Position numbers and translations under genes: made by a program. Shown here piece after piece: positions 52,973 to 61,387 of a DNA stretch of 64,000 nucleotides. The DNA is from UBA4417 sp031550085 (GTDB taxonomy: Bacteria; Bacteroidota; Bacteroidia; Bacteroidales; UBA4417): NCBI GenBank assembly GCA_031550085.1, contig JAVBOY010000001.1, forward strand, positions 1-64,000, read 5' to 3'. Position 1 is the stretch's first letter. Each line of letters begins with the position of its first letter. A model generated the notes under the pieces. It was not told where the DNA came from. It searched no databases and saw only the letters and a program-made list of their open reading frames with translations.

Positions 52973-53344
52973 TCAGTTTTTGATGTATTTCAATCGTATG
53001 CCGCCCGAATCAGGAATTTCCCAGTAAATATACTCGCCAATCCGTTCAAATTGCAATTTCCCCAAGTCATCGACATCAAACGTTATCATATCCGCCGAAG
53101 CCAAATAGGGAAACGTGTCGCTTGCCCTCTCGCCATTCACGCTCAGGGTAAAGGTTACCGCAAGGTTGCTTTTAAATACCAGCGACGACCATATGTCGAG
53201 CGAACCGCTCGATGTAGAAGCTTCCCAGGTTGTACCGGCTAATTGAGAATTATTTTTCTTGCTATCGTCGTCTTTTTTACATCCGTTAAAAAAGACGGAA
53301 GTTGAGACCAGGAGGATGAACGCCAAATAGTAAATTTTTTTCAT
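52973..53344 (-). CDS. Small lipocalin-like lipoprotein
   Basis: 123-residue lipoprotein with lipobox-like FNGC (Cys22) and a charged linker (KKDDDSKKNNS). The mature domain begins LAGTTWEASTSSGSLDIWSS and shows alternating strands ending in IRLKYIKN, as in the lipocalin-like proteins of Bacteroidota. Function unknown. Last of the minus-strand exported genes before the barrel gene. Confidence 0.65.
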   Translation of the reverse strand: MKKIYYLAFILLVSTSVFFNGCKKDDDSKKNNSQLAGTTWEASTSSGSLDIWSSLVFKSNLAVTFTLSVNGERASDTFPYLASADMITFDVDDLGKLQFERIGEYIYWEIPDSGGIRLKYIKN

Positions 53345-53394
53345 GATTCTTGATTTTTAGTGGTGGTTACTTTTTTTGAAACGGGTTGTTTTTC

Positions 53395-54042
53395 TTATTT
53401 CTTTACTGAAAAGCGCCAGCAAAAAGTCAGATTTAACTGGTGAGCGGCAGGTTCCAATTCAACCATCTCCAGTGTAGTCCCGGAATTGCCTAAAAAACGG
53501 TATCCCAAACTGATAGACGACTGTTTGAATACATCGCGCATCAGGTTCAGGTTCAAAGCATACGTAAACGCGTTATCCGAAGCTGAAGGACTTTCAGGCA
53601 AGCCATCGATGTTGGAAGGCGAAAAACTGGTGGAAGCATTCAAATGGGTATTCCCGATCGATGCGCCGGTACGCAAATGAACGTTTTTGGACAAATTGAA
53701 TTCATAATTCCAGGTCAGCATGATCGGCGTAAGCGTGTAATTGCGGTAAATCTTGCCGTCGGTATGCACTGTTGAAGAACCGTTCAGGGTGTACGAAAAC
53801 CAGCCGATTTTCTCCCGGTGAAAATATACGCCCATGTCGTACGACAAGCGGTGGTGCGGCGTAACGTAGTAGCCCAGGCCCAGGGCAAATCCCAGGAAAC
53901 TTTGTTCGGATTGTACAATCCCCGAGATCCCCCCCTCCAAGGCCCACTTTCGCAGATCGGTCGGAGTTTGAGGTTTTTCCGATTGTGCCCATAAAAACGG
54001 CGCAAGGCCGGCAAATAAGATAATCAGTAGTGTTTTTTTCAT
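53395..54042 (-). CDS. Small outer-membrane beta-barrel protein
   Basis: 215-residue protein with a signal peptide (MKKTLLIILFAGLAPFLWA-Q) and about eight amphipathic strands (FALGLGYYVTPHHRLSYDMG, LTPIMLTWNYEFNLSKNVHL, ending LNLTFCWRFSV). The start was set to the ATG at 54042; the longer open frame from 54132 reads through the divergent promoter region and lacks a signal sequence. It may belong with the adjacent exported lipoproteins. Ligand unknown. Confidence 0.75.
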   Translation of the reverse strand: MKKTLLIILFAGLAPFLWAQSEKPQTPTDLRKWALEGGISGIVQSEQSFLGFALGLGYYVTPHHRLSYDMGVYFHREKIGWFSYTLNGSSTVHTDGKIYRNYTLTPIMLTWNYEFNLSKNVHLRTGASIGNTHLNASTSFSPSNIDGLPESPSASDNAFTYALNLNLMRDVFKQSSISLGYRFLGNSGTTLEMVELEPAAHQLNLTFCWRFSVKK

Positions 54043-54201
54043 GTGGTTGGTTTTTAGTTGGTAAAATTTTTCCATTCTCCCTTTGTGGGGTGAAGCAAAA
54101 GTATCATCACCTCCCAACGTGAAATACCCCACTAGTAGGAGTTTTTTGCCCGAAGCAACGAAATCCTATTTGTGGGGTATTGCTTCAAAAAACAAGCAAA
54201 G

Positions 54202-54209
54202 TATTTTTG
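54202..54209 (+). promoter_or_regulatory. -7 element of the TPR histidine kinase gene
   Basis: TATTTTTG, 44 bases before the ATG at 54254; consistent with the chosen start. Confidence 0.4.
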
Positions 54210-54253
54210 CACCAAAACAAATTGATACATTTGTTGCAGAAAACCACTCGATT

Positions 54254-56167
54254 ATGAAAAAAAACGCTTTACTACTCGTATTTTTTGCCGCTTTATTTGC
54301 AGTTCCGTTGCAAGCGCAACATCCTGCCGACTCGTTAATCAATGTTTTGAATACAAAAAAACTGACTATATCGGAACAGCTTGAGACGTACAGGCAAATT
54401 TGTTACAAATACATATACGAAGACCCTAAAGTTTTAAAACAATATGCAACGCATGGGTTAGAACTTGCCCTGAAGACAACCGATAACGCAATGAAAGCCA
54501 GATTTACAGAGTACATTGGCAATAGTTATGTTTACTTGGCAAGTTATGATACAGCTTTCACATATTATCAAAAAGCGCTTGATTTTGCAAAAGAAGCAAA
54601 GCACAAAGCATTAGAAGCTGAAATATATGCAAACATGGCAGTAGCATATGCTGGGCAAGGAAAGAGGGAGATGGAATTGGAGTATTATTTAAAAGCCTTG
54701 CCTATTCATGAAAGCACAGGGAATACAGAAAACCAAATTACAACCTTACTCAATATCGCCTCTATTCATATGAACTATGACAGGGATTCACGTGCTATAC
54801 AATATATAGAGCAAGCAAAAGCATTGGCTGAAAAAACAAACTATTCTGATGGTATAATAGCTACAAATAACAAGCTTGGTAGTTATTACCAAAATATTGG
54901 AAACTTTGAGAAAGCAAAAGAACATCTCCTAAAAGCTCTTGAAGTAAGCAAAACTGCAAACAATAAAATAGCCGAATTAAACTCTTATTACGGATTGGCA
55001 AATACTTACAGGAATGGATTTAAAGATTATGAAACAGCTGAAAAATACGCCGATAAGGCACTACAACTTGCTACAGAATTTAACTACCCGCCTGCACAAT
55101 CAGCATCGTACGCATCATTGGCTTATATCTATTTGAGCCAAAAAAGATATAATGACTGTTTGGCTGCGGCCACTAACGCTTGGAACTTAGACTCTATTGA
55201 TATCGCCACCGGAGACGACATTCTTCTTTTAATCGCTATATCTAACTTGCATTTAGGTAATGAAGAAAAAGCAAATATTTTCTTTAACAAACACTCTGAC
55301 TTTATAAAACAAAAAAATGAAGAACGTTCCCAAAAGAATCTAATCGAAATGGAAAGCAAATACGAAACCGAAAAGAAAGAAATGCAAATCGCCTCTCTCA
55401 AAAAAGACAAAAAGCTTTACATCGGGTTTGGCATTTCCGGTATTGTCGTTTTGTTGCTGTTATCCGGATTTTTATTTGCACGCCACCGCTTAAATGTAAA
55501 CAAACGCAAAATAGCCGAATTTCAGGTCAAGCAATTGGAGCAGGAAAAGCAACTGGTAGCCACCCAAGCTGTTTTAGAAGGAGAGACAGCCGAGCGTTCA
55601 CGGCTTGCACGCGATCTGCATGATGGATTGGGCGGGATGTTGTCGGTGGTAAAATTAAATTTAAAGGATATGAAAAGCTATTCCATTATGGATAATCCCG
55701 ATGTGGTTCGCTTCGGAAATGCCTTGGAAATGCTCGATCAATCCATCGGCGAACTCCGCCGGGTAGCCCACCATATGATGCCCGAATCGTTGATGCGGTA
55801 CGGGCTGAAAGTATCGCTCGAAGATTTTTGCCGTGCCATCCCGGGGGTAAACTTCATCTATCTGGGTGAGGATCCGCGCCTGGATAGCCGCCTCGAAGTG
55901 CTCATTTATCGTAGCGCGTACGAATTGATTAATAACGCCCTGAAACATTCCCAAGCCACAAACATCAATGTACAGTTGATGATCGACAACGGCCTGGTAT
56001 CGCTCACGGTGAGCGACAACGGCATCGGATTCGACCCGAAAACGGCGATACTTGGAAACGGATTGGAAAACATCCGCACCCGGCTCGCCCTGTATAACGG
56101 AAAAATGAATATCCACTCTTCACCGGGCAAAGGCAGTGAAATCAGCGTTGAAATAGAAGCTGCATGA
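54254..56167 (+). CDS. TPR-sensor histidine kinase (HisKA_3 type)
   Basis: 637-residue two-component sensor kinase. Signal peptide (residues 1-22), periplasmic TPR array (about 30-370: FTEYIGNSYVYLASYDTAFT, KAKEHLLKALEVSKTAN), one membrane helix (about 388-411, LYIGFGISGIVVLLLLSGF), a coiled linker, then the HisKA_3 dimerisation domain with the phosphorylated His456 (RLARDLHDGLGGML) and a HATPase domain (NALKHSQATN, VSDNGIGFD, GNGLENIRTR). Domain order matches LiaS/NarX-type kinases. The last four bases overlap the regulator gene. The TPR part is far poorer in G+C than the kinase part. Confidence 0.9.
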   Translation: MKKNALLLVFFAALFAVPLQAQHPADSLINVLNTKKLTISEQLETYRQICYKYIYEDPKVLKQYATHGLELALKTTDNAMKARFTEYIGNSYVYLASYDTAFTYYQKALDFAKEAKHKALEAEIYANMAVAYAGQGKREMELEYYLKALPIHESTGNTENQITTLLNIASIHMNYDRDSRAIQYIEQAKALAEKTNYSDGIIATNNKLGSYYQNIGNFEKAKEHLLKALEVSKTANNKIAELNSYYGLANTYRNGFKDYETAEKYADKALQLATEFNYPPAQSASYASLAYIYLSQKRYNDCLAAATNAWNLDSIDIATGDDILLLIAISNLHLGNEEKANIFFNKHSDFIKQKNEERSQKNLIEMESKYETEKKEMQIASLKKDKKLYIGFGISGIVVLLLLSGFLFARHRLNVNKRKIAEFQVKQLEQEKQLVATQAVLEGETAERSRLARDLHDGLGGMLSVVKLNLKDMKSYSIMDNPDVVRFGNALEMLDQSIGELRRVAHHMMPESLMRYGLKVSLEDFCRAIPGVNFIYLGEDPRLDSRLEVLIYRSAYELINNALKHSQATNINVQLMIDNGLVSLTVSDNGIGFDPKTAILGNGLENIRTRLALYNGKMNIHSSPGKGSEISVEIEAA

Positions 56168-56775
56168 TACACGTACATATTACCGACGATCACAAAATGC
56201 TGGTGGAAGGGTTGACCCTTTCCATTAACGAATCGGGCATAGCCAAGGTTTGCGGCGCTTCCCATACGTTGGCCGAATGCCGCCATGCGTTAAAAACCCA
56301 GTTGCCGGATGTCCTTTTACTCGATTTAAATCTACCCGACGGCAGCGGGATTGATTTTTGTGCTGAAGTAAAAAAGAATTATCCCGGAGTGAAAATCCTG
56401 GTGCTGACCACCCATAACGAACATTCGGTGGCAAAACGGGTGTTGGATAACGGCGCATCGGGTTATATCCTTAAAAATTCGCTTTCGGAAGAAGTGATTA
56501 TGGGAATAGAAACGGTGATGAGCGGCCGGCAGTTTCTTTGCGATGAAATGGATATCCTGATGAAAAAACAGGCTTCCCAATCCGTTTGGCTTACGGCCCG
56601 CGAACAGGAATTGCTGCGGCTGATTGTCGACGGCTATACCAATCAGGAAATGGCCGACAAACTTTTCCTCAGCATCGAAACGATTAAGACCTACCGGAAA
56701 AATCTTATTTTGAAACTAGGAGCCAAAAATTCCATGTTATTGGTTAAAATGGCGATTGAAAACAAATGGGTTTGA
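56164..56775 (+). CDS. NarL/FixJ-family response regulator
   Basis: 203-residue response regulator. The receiver domain (residues 1-120) has acidic residues D8 and D9, phospho-acceptor D54 (LLLDLNLPDGSG) and a lysine in ILKNSLSEE. The C-terminal LuxR-type HTH is clear (LTAREQELLRLIVDGYTNQE, LSIETIKTYRKNL). Its ATG overlaps the kinase stop, so the two form a coupled pair. Target genes are unknown; the neighbouring exported-protein genes are candidates. Confidence 0.94.
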   Translation: MIHVHITDDHKMLVEGLTLSINESGIAKVCGASHTLAECRHALKTQLPDVLLLDLNLPDGSGIDFCAEVKKNYPGVKILVLTTHNEHSVAKRVLDNGASGYILKNSLSEEVIMGIETVMSGRQFLCDEMDILMKKQASQSVWLTAREQELLRLIVDGYTNQEMADKLFLSIETIKTYRKNLILKLGAKNSMLLVKMAIENKWV

Positions 56776-56790
56776 TGCCACACAAAAGCG

Positions 56791-58860
56791 CTAATCCTTC
56801 ACCCGGCTTTTGAATAACTCGTACAACTCTTTTTGACTGCGGACCGAGGGCTCTCCTTCCAAACGGAATTTGTATTCATTGTCATGCAAACCGTTTTGCA
56901 AGCGGGCCTTGGTGTTGTCGGACAACTGGATTTGCAACATTTTCATCAATTCTTTTTGAAGTTTTTCATCATAGATGGGGCAACTTACTTCGATGCGGTG
57001 GTCGAAATTGCGCACCATCCAGTCGGCTGAAGAAATATAGTACTTTTCATCCCCTCCATTGCAAAACACCAGCACGCGGGCATGTTCCAAAAAACGGTCG
57101 ACAATACTCACGGCTTCTATATTTTCGCTGAGTTTTTCCTGCTGGGGGATCAACACGCACATGCCGCGGACAATCAATTGCACTTTCACGCCGGCTTTGC
57201 TCGCCTGATACAGTTTTTTGATAATCCGGTCGTCCACCAGGCTGTTCAGTTTCAAGATCATCCACGCTTCTTTGCCTTTTTTCGCATTTTCAATTTCCTT
57301 GTTGATCTGCTTTACAAAATAATTGCGCGTGCTGATGGGCGACAGGATCAAGTGTTTGGTTTTGGGCAGGATATATTTGTCGTCAAAAAAATGAAATACC
57401 TGATTTACCTCTTCCGTAATCTCTTTTTGGGTGGTAAACAGCGTGGTATCGGCATATACCTTGGCCGTGTTTTCATTAAAATTTCCGGTGCTGATCGCTG
57501 CATAGTATACGTTTTGTTCATTCTCCTCGCGGCGGCGGATCAGCAATAGCTTGGCATGCACTTTGAATCCCGGGATGGCTTGCAAAACTTTGATGCCGTC
57601 CTGCTGCATTTTTTCAGCCCAGTAAATATTGGCTTCCTCATCGAAACGTGCCTGCAACTCTAAAAATACGATCACTTCTTTCCCGTTGCGGGCAGCACTG
57701 ATCAGGGCATTTACCACATTCGAATTAGATGCCAGCCGGTACAATGTCATTTTAATGGCCCGCACTTTGGGATCGAGCGAGGCCTCGCGCAACAAATCAA
57801 TCATGGGTTGGAACGACTGGTAAGGATAATGCAGCAAAATATCGCCTTGTTTCATGCGGGACAAAATGCTGCTTTTTATCGAAAAGGCCGGATGCGGAAG
57901 CGGTCTTGCCGGCAGGTAGGCAAATTGCGGCAAGCCCAATCCGGGGAAATACATAAAATCCTTGAAATTATGATACTTCCCGCTGGGAACCAGCGTATCG
58001 AGCTTCGACATTTTGAGTTTGTGCAGCAATTCCTCGAGCAAAACGGGCTGGATGTGTTTGTCGTAAGTGAGGCGCACCGGCATGCCGACCTCGCGTTGTT
58101 TGAGGCTTTCGGAAATAATCTCCACAAAACTTTTCGAAACGTCGTTGTTGTCGATATCCAACTCCGAGTCGCGGGTGAACTTTACCGCATAAGCCTTAAA
58201 CTGGTTGAAGCCGAACATCCCGAATATTTCGTCCAGACAATACCGGATCACATCGTCGAGCAGCATCAAATATTTCTTGCCGTCTTCTTCGGGCAAAATA
58301 ACAAAACGCGAAAGCGCTCCCACAGGCACTTTAAGCAACGCATACTTTTCGCTGCCCGCCTTTCCCCTTTTCTTCAGCGAAACCGCCAGATACATCGACC
58401 GGTCGTTAAGCGCTGAAGTTTCCAGGTTGTTGAGCATAATGGGAAACACCCTTGACCGGACGTTTTCCTCGAAATACGTGCGTACAAATTCCCCCTGCCC
58501 GGGCGAAAGCTGGTTTTCATTCAGCAAAAAAATATGGTTATCGGCCAGCTCCTGAACGAGGCCGGTATAGATCCTCAAAAATATTTTTTGATGTTCCTGG
58601 TCAATCTTATTAATCTCTTTCAACACCTTGCGCGGGTTGAAATAGGTTTCACGGTACAGCCTTTTGTCCATGCCCTGCATACGGGTAATGGTAGCCACCC
58701 GGACACGGTAAAACTCGTCCAGGTTATTCGAATAAATGCCCAGGAACTTGATTCGCTCAAACAAAGGGACCGAAGCATCGGCAGCTTCCTGCAACACGCG
58801 GGCGTTGAAATGGAGCCACGATATTTCGCGGTTTAAGATGTTATTTTTAATCAACGACAT
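56791..58860 (-). CDS. ppk1: Polyphosphate kinase 1
   Basis: 689-residue Ppk1 that makes long polyphosphate chains from ATP. Domain order is standard: N domain (LNREISWLHFNARVLQEA at the start), head domain and the two C domains with the phospho-histidine motif KVHAKLLLI and the second conserved histidine in RFLEHARVLVF. Other motifs: FLELQARFDEEANIYW, NENTAKVYADT, ILKLNSLVD. Length and motifs indicate an active enzyme. It converges on the regulator gene with a 15-base gap. Confidence 0.95.
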   Translation of the reverse strand: MSLIKNNILNREISWLHFNARVLQEAADASVPLFERIKFLGIYSNNLDEFYRVRVATITRMQGMDKRLYRETYFNPRKVLKEINKIDQEHQKIFLRIYTGLVQELADNHIFLLNENQLSPGQGEFVRTYFEENVRSRVFPIMLNNLETSALNDRSMYLAVSLKKRGKAGSEKYALLKVPVGALSRFVILPEEDGKKYLMLLDDVIRYCLDEIFGMFGFNQFKAYAVKFTRDSELDIDNNDVSKSFVEIISESLKQREVGMPVRLTYDKHIQPVLLEELLHKLKMSKLDTLVPSGKYHNFKDFMYFPGLGLPQFAYLPARPLPHPAFSIKSSILSRMKQGDILLHYPYQSFQPMIDLLREASLDPKVRAIKMTLYRLASNSNVVNALISAARNGKEVIVFLELQARFDEEANIYWAEKMQQDGIKVLQAIPGFKVHAKLLLIRRREENEQNVYYAAISTGNFNENTAKVYADTTLFTTQKEITEEVNQVFHFFDDKYILPKTKHLILSPISTRNYFVKQINKEIENAKKGKEAWMILKLNSLVDDRIIKKLYQASKAGVKVQLIVRGMCVLIPQQEKLSENIEAVSIVDRFLEHARVLVFCNGGDEKYYISSADWMVRNFDHRIEVSCPIYDEKLQKELMKMLQIQLSDNTKARLQNGLHDNEYKFRLEGEPSVRSQKELYELFKSRVKD

Positions 58861-59371
58861 GATTTTCAGTGGAAGATTGAAATTTTGAACGACACGTTAT
58901 AAACCGGGAATGATGAATCTTCTTTTATCAAAAATTCACCATTTGTAACGCATCGTTAGCTAAACCTGTATACTCAAAACGTGCAAAACCCGAAAATGTT
59001 GGATAAATTATGTAATTGCCAAAAAAAGAAGATGAGGGATCTGTCCGGGAGGGAGGGTTGAGGTGTTGAACTGTTGAGTTGTTGAATCGTTGAACTGTTG
59101 AGTTGTTGAATTGTTGAATTGTTGAATTGTTTATTTGTGAACGGTGAAAGGATTGTTGTTCGTTTTTTGTTATTCGTTTACTTGCCATAAAAGAAGTCCA
59201 CTTTCAATTTTATTCGACTTCGCCTCATGAGATCGCTTCGCTAAGTTCAATTCTCCATTTTCAATTGAAATGCCTGCTGCTTTTCCATTTCTGCATTAAT
59301 AATAACTAGTTTACCCGTCTACTCGTCACTAGTCTACTTGTTAGGAGTTGTGTTTGGTTCGGATCGAATGA

Positions 59372-59424
59372 GATAATAAAATCTAATAATATTCAAATTT
59401 AATCGCATAGAGTGAGGGGTGCAG
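59372..59424. repeat. Dispersed intergenic element, copy 3
   Basis: GATAATAAAATCTAATAATA, then TTCAAATTTAATCGCATAG and GTGCAGG; a more diverged copy of the element at 26479 and 31309. Confidence 0.55.
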
Positions 59425-59489
59425 GGGAAAACGGGGAAAATTGTATCGACTGATAACAAGGTGATGTCTCGACTCAGCCTTCGGGTTCG

Positions 59490-59595
59490 CTCGACATGAC
59501 AGAGCCGTAGCAGGGATTTGGTTTTTGGATTGCGGCGGTGAAAGCGCCGCAATCCAAAAACGCTACCCCTTATCATGCTCCTCCGTCATGTCGAG
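59490..59595. repeat. Nested palindromic element (REP/MITE-like)
   Basis: Outer arms CTCGACATGAC (59490-59500) and GTCATGTCGAG (59585-59595) are perfect inverses. Inside them lies a perfect 17-bp hairpin, GTTTTTGGATTGCGGCG (59521-59537) and CGCCGCAATCCAAAAAC (59545-59561) with a 7-base loop. No open frame. The layout suggests a small non-coding mobile or REP-type element. Confidence 0.75.
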
Positions 59596-60020
59596 TAAGC
59601 GAGGCACGAGCGCATCGGGATATCTGCTGTAATCGTTGAGTTGTTGAATTGTTTATTGGGTGAAGGGTGAACAGTGAAGCGTGAACTGGTTCAAGGTGAA
59701 AGGTAAACTTGTTACCCGTAAACCTGTTAACTAAGAAATTACACTGAGAATCACTGAGAGTTCACTGAGTTCCGCTAAGGTTTTCTGTCAACTTATTTAC
59801 TTTTATCTAAACCTGCTTTCAATTTTTCATTTTCAACTTTCAATTAAAAAAGTTCACCGTTTATCATTCATGGTTCATCATTAAAAAACTCATTTTCAAT
59901 TTTCCACTTTCAATTTTCAATTAACCCGTAATTCACCTCCCGTCACTCGTTACTAAATAATTCTCTCGCTTCCCGGTCAAAGACCCTTTGACAATGTTAT
60001 CAAATACCCCTTGGCTTACC

Positions 60021-60273
60021 GGTCAAAGACCTTTACAACTCCCGGCGTAAGACCTTTGCGAGCCTCGGCGCAAGACCTTTGCGAGTCTCGGCGTAAGACC
60101 TTTATGAGCCTCGGCGTAAGACCTTTGCGAGCCTCGGCGTAAGACCTCTGCGAGCCTCGGTGTAAGACCTCTGCGAGCCTCGGCGCAAGACCCTTGCGAG
60201 CCTCGGCGCAAGACCTTTGCGAGCCTCGGCGTAAGACCTCTGCGAGCCTCGGCGTAAGACCTTTACGATTTCC
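60021..60273. repeat. 23-bp tandem repeat, eleven units
   Basis: Eleven contiguous 23-base units with consensus GGCGTAAGACCTTTGCGAGC plus CTC; the first and last are the most diverged, and a degenerate unit lies further left at about 59976. The minus strand has no stop in any of its three frames through the array, giving repetitive open frames (up to 98 residues, 60016-60312) that are most likely not genes. The array is neither a CRISPR (no spacers) nor a known minisatellite family that I recognise. Confidence 0.9.
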
Positions 60274-60274
60274 G

Positions 60275-60314
60275 ATAAAAAAATGCCTTTTGGCCGATAA
60301 GCCAAAAGGCATTT
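60275..60314 (-). terminator. Perfect 14-bp hairpin with T-run
   Basis: AAATGCCTTTTGGC (60281-60294) and GCCAAAAGGCATTT (60301-60314), 6-base loop. On the minus strand it is followed by a run of T, so it looks like a strong terminator. The nearest minus-strand gene upstream is the IS1 transposase (60492-61163). Confidence 0.75.
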
Positions 60315-60491
60315 CGATCCGGAATAAAATCCGGTCCGGTTTCCGGTTCTTTTTCTTTCCCTAAAACAACGTTATTTTTTATGGCTTACCTTTATGTCCA
60401 CCCAATGTTAGAAACCTCACTTCGCCGGACTTACTTTTCTTTTAATATTTCAAACCAAAACACAAAGGGGTATGATTTTATGACACAGCCC

Positions 60492-61163
60492 TTATCCTCC
60501 AAAACAGTATATTCGTAAGCAGTTTTCCAGGATAGCTGCATTTTTGGTATAGCAAAGTGTTTTTCGGCTCAGGCGTTTTAAATGGGTACGAAGCGTTAAG
60601 TTGTGGCGTTCAATTTTATTGGTACAATATTGAAAAACCTGGTGCTTCGGTTTCGGAACCAACCCCGCATAAACATTCAATCCATCGGTATAAATACGTT
60701 TGGGTTTCATAGCCAAAATAGCAGCTGTTATTTGTTTGATATTTTCTTTTGTCCGTCTGCCGACACATAACGTTATGACTTTCCTATCACGTTTGTTAAT
60801 GCCATACATCAGCCAACATTCGTTTTTCTTATTCCCGCAATAGGTACGCAATTCATCAAGTTCGTAACTTTGGTTGACTTCTTCATAAACTGGCAGCTTG
60901 ATTTTTGAAGCGATGCGTTCAATTAAACGTTGCACGCTTAACTTGCTTATTTCTAACAACCTGCCAATATTGCTAATCCCACAACCTTCATTGTTCAATT
61001 TTAGCGTCCAATCATATTTTTCTTGTGGAATGTGGGGTTTGGTATAACTACTTTGCTGGTATTTTCTACAAGTTTTGCACTGATAACGCTGTATGTCCTT
61101 TATTTTTCCTTTCTTGATGCATTTTTTGGTACAGTATTTACACTTCATAAAAAGGGGATTCAT
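60492..61163 (-). CDS. IS1-family transposase, single open frame
   Basis: 223-residue transposase of the IS1 family. An N-terminal zinc finger (CKYCTKKCIKKGK, CKTCRKYQ) is followed by a helix-turn-helix region and the DDE domain: D in SYELDELRTY, D in RIYTDGLNVY and E in NKIERHNLTLRTHLKRLSRK, the last being the IS1 hallmark. Unlike E. coli IS1, no ribosomal frameshift between insA and insB is needed here. Inverted repeats were not identified with confidence; GGCTGTGTCATAAAATCATA on the minus strand just downstream (60466-60491) may be one end. Confidence 0.9.
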   Translation of the reverse strand: MNPLFMKCKYCTKKCIKKGKIKDIQRYQCKTCRKYQQSSYTKPHIPQEKYDWTLKLNNEGCGISNIGRLLEISKLSVQRLIERIASKIKLPVYEEVNQSYELDELRTYCGNKKNECWLMYGINKRDRKVITLCVGRRTKENIKQITAAILAMKPKRIYTDGLNVYAGLVPKPKHQVFQYCTNKIERHNLTLRTHLKRLSRKTLCYTKNAAILENCLRIYCFGG

Positions 61164-61194
61164 GGTTACAATAACAAGTTGTTGGTAAACATTT

Positions 61195-61369
61195 CAGGTG
61201 CAAAATGGTACACTATGGGAAAAACGTATCTTGTTTGATGCAGTTTCTAGCGCTTAGAATGCAAAACAGGAGAGAACGGCCCTCCTGTTTTTGAAAAAAA
61301 ATAGCATGTAAATAACTGAAAATAAGTTGATCCTGTTGTTGTAGAACCTGCAGGTGCAAGATGGTACAC
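61195..61369. repeat. Paired 19-bp direct repeat and hairpin between IS1 and the toxin locus
   Basis: CAGGTGCAAAATGGTACAC (61195-61213) and CAGGTGCAAGATGGTACAC (61351-61369) differ by one base. They resemble the repeated subterminal motifs of IS21-type elements (GTGTACCAT...CACCTG on the other strand), suggesting a remnant. Between them a 10-bp stem AAAACAGGAG/CTCCTGTTTT (61263-61291) with a T-run could act as a terminator. No gene in this 224-base gap. Confidence 0.55.
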
Positions 61370-61387
61370 GACCCAACCGAACCCACC

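Larger units (their letters stand above)
59040..59940. repeat. Intergenic repeat island C
   Basis: Largest gene-free repeat region. It includes a run of GTTGAATTGTTGAATTG-type 9-base repeats (about 59062-59132), TTTCAATTTTATTCGACTTC words, copy 3 of the dispersed element, the palindromic element at 59490-59595, AAACTTGTTACCCGTAAACC (also at 31585) and runs of TTCAATTTTCATTTTCAAC. No credible gene was found in 58861-60020. Confidence 0.65.

Noticed and set aside
60021..60273. Possible CRISPR array
   Set aside because: Units are contiguous 23-mers without variable spacers, and no cas genes are near.
60016..60312. Repetitive open frames on the minus strand (62-98 residues)
   Set aside because: They arise because the 23-bp tandem repeat lacks stops in all three frames; no independent evidence of coding.
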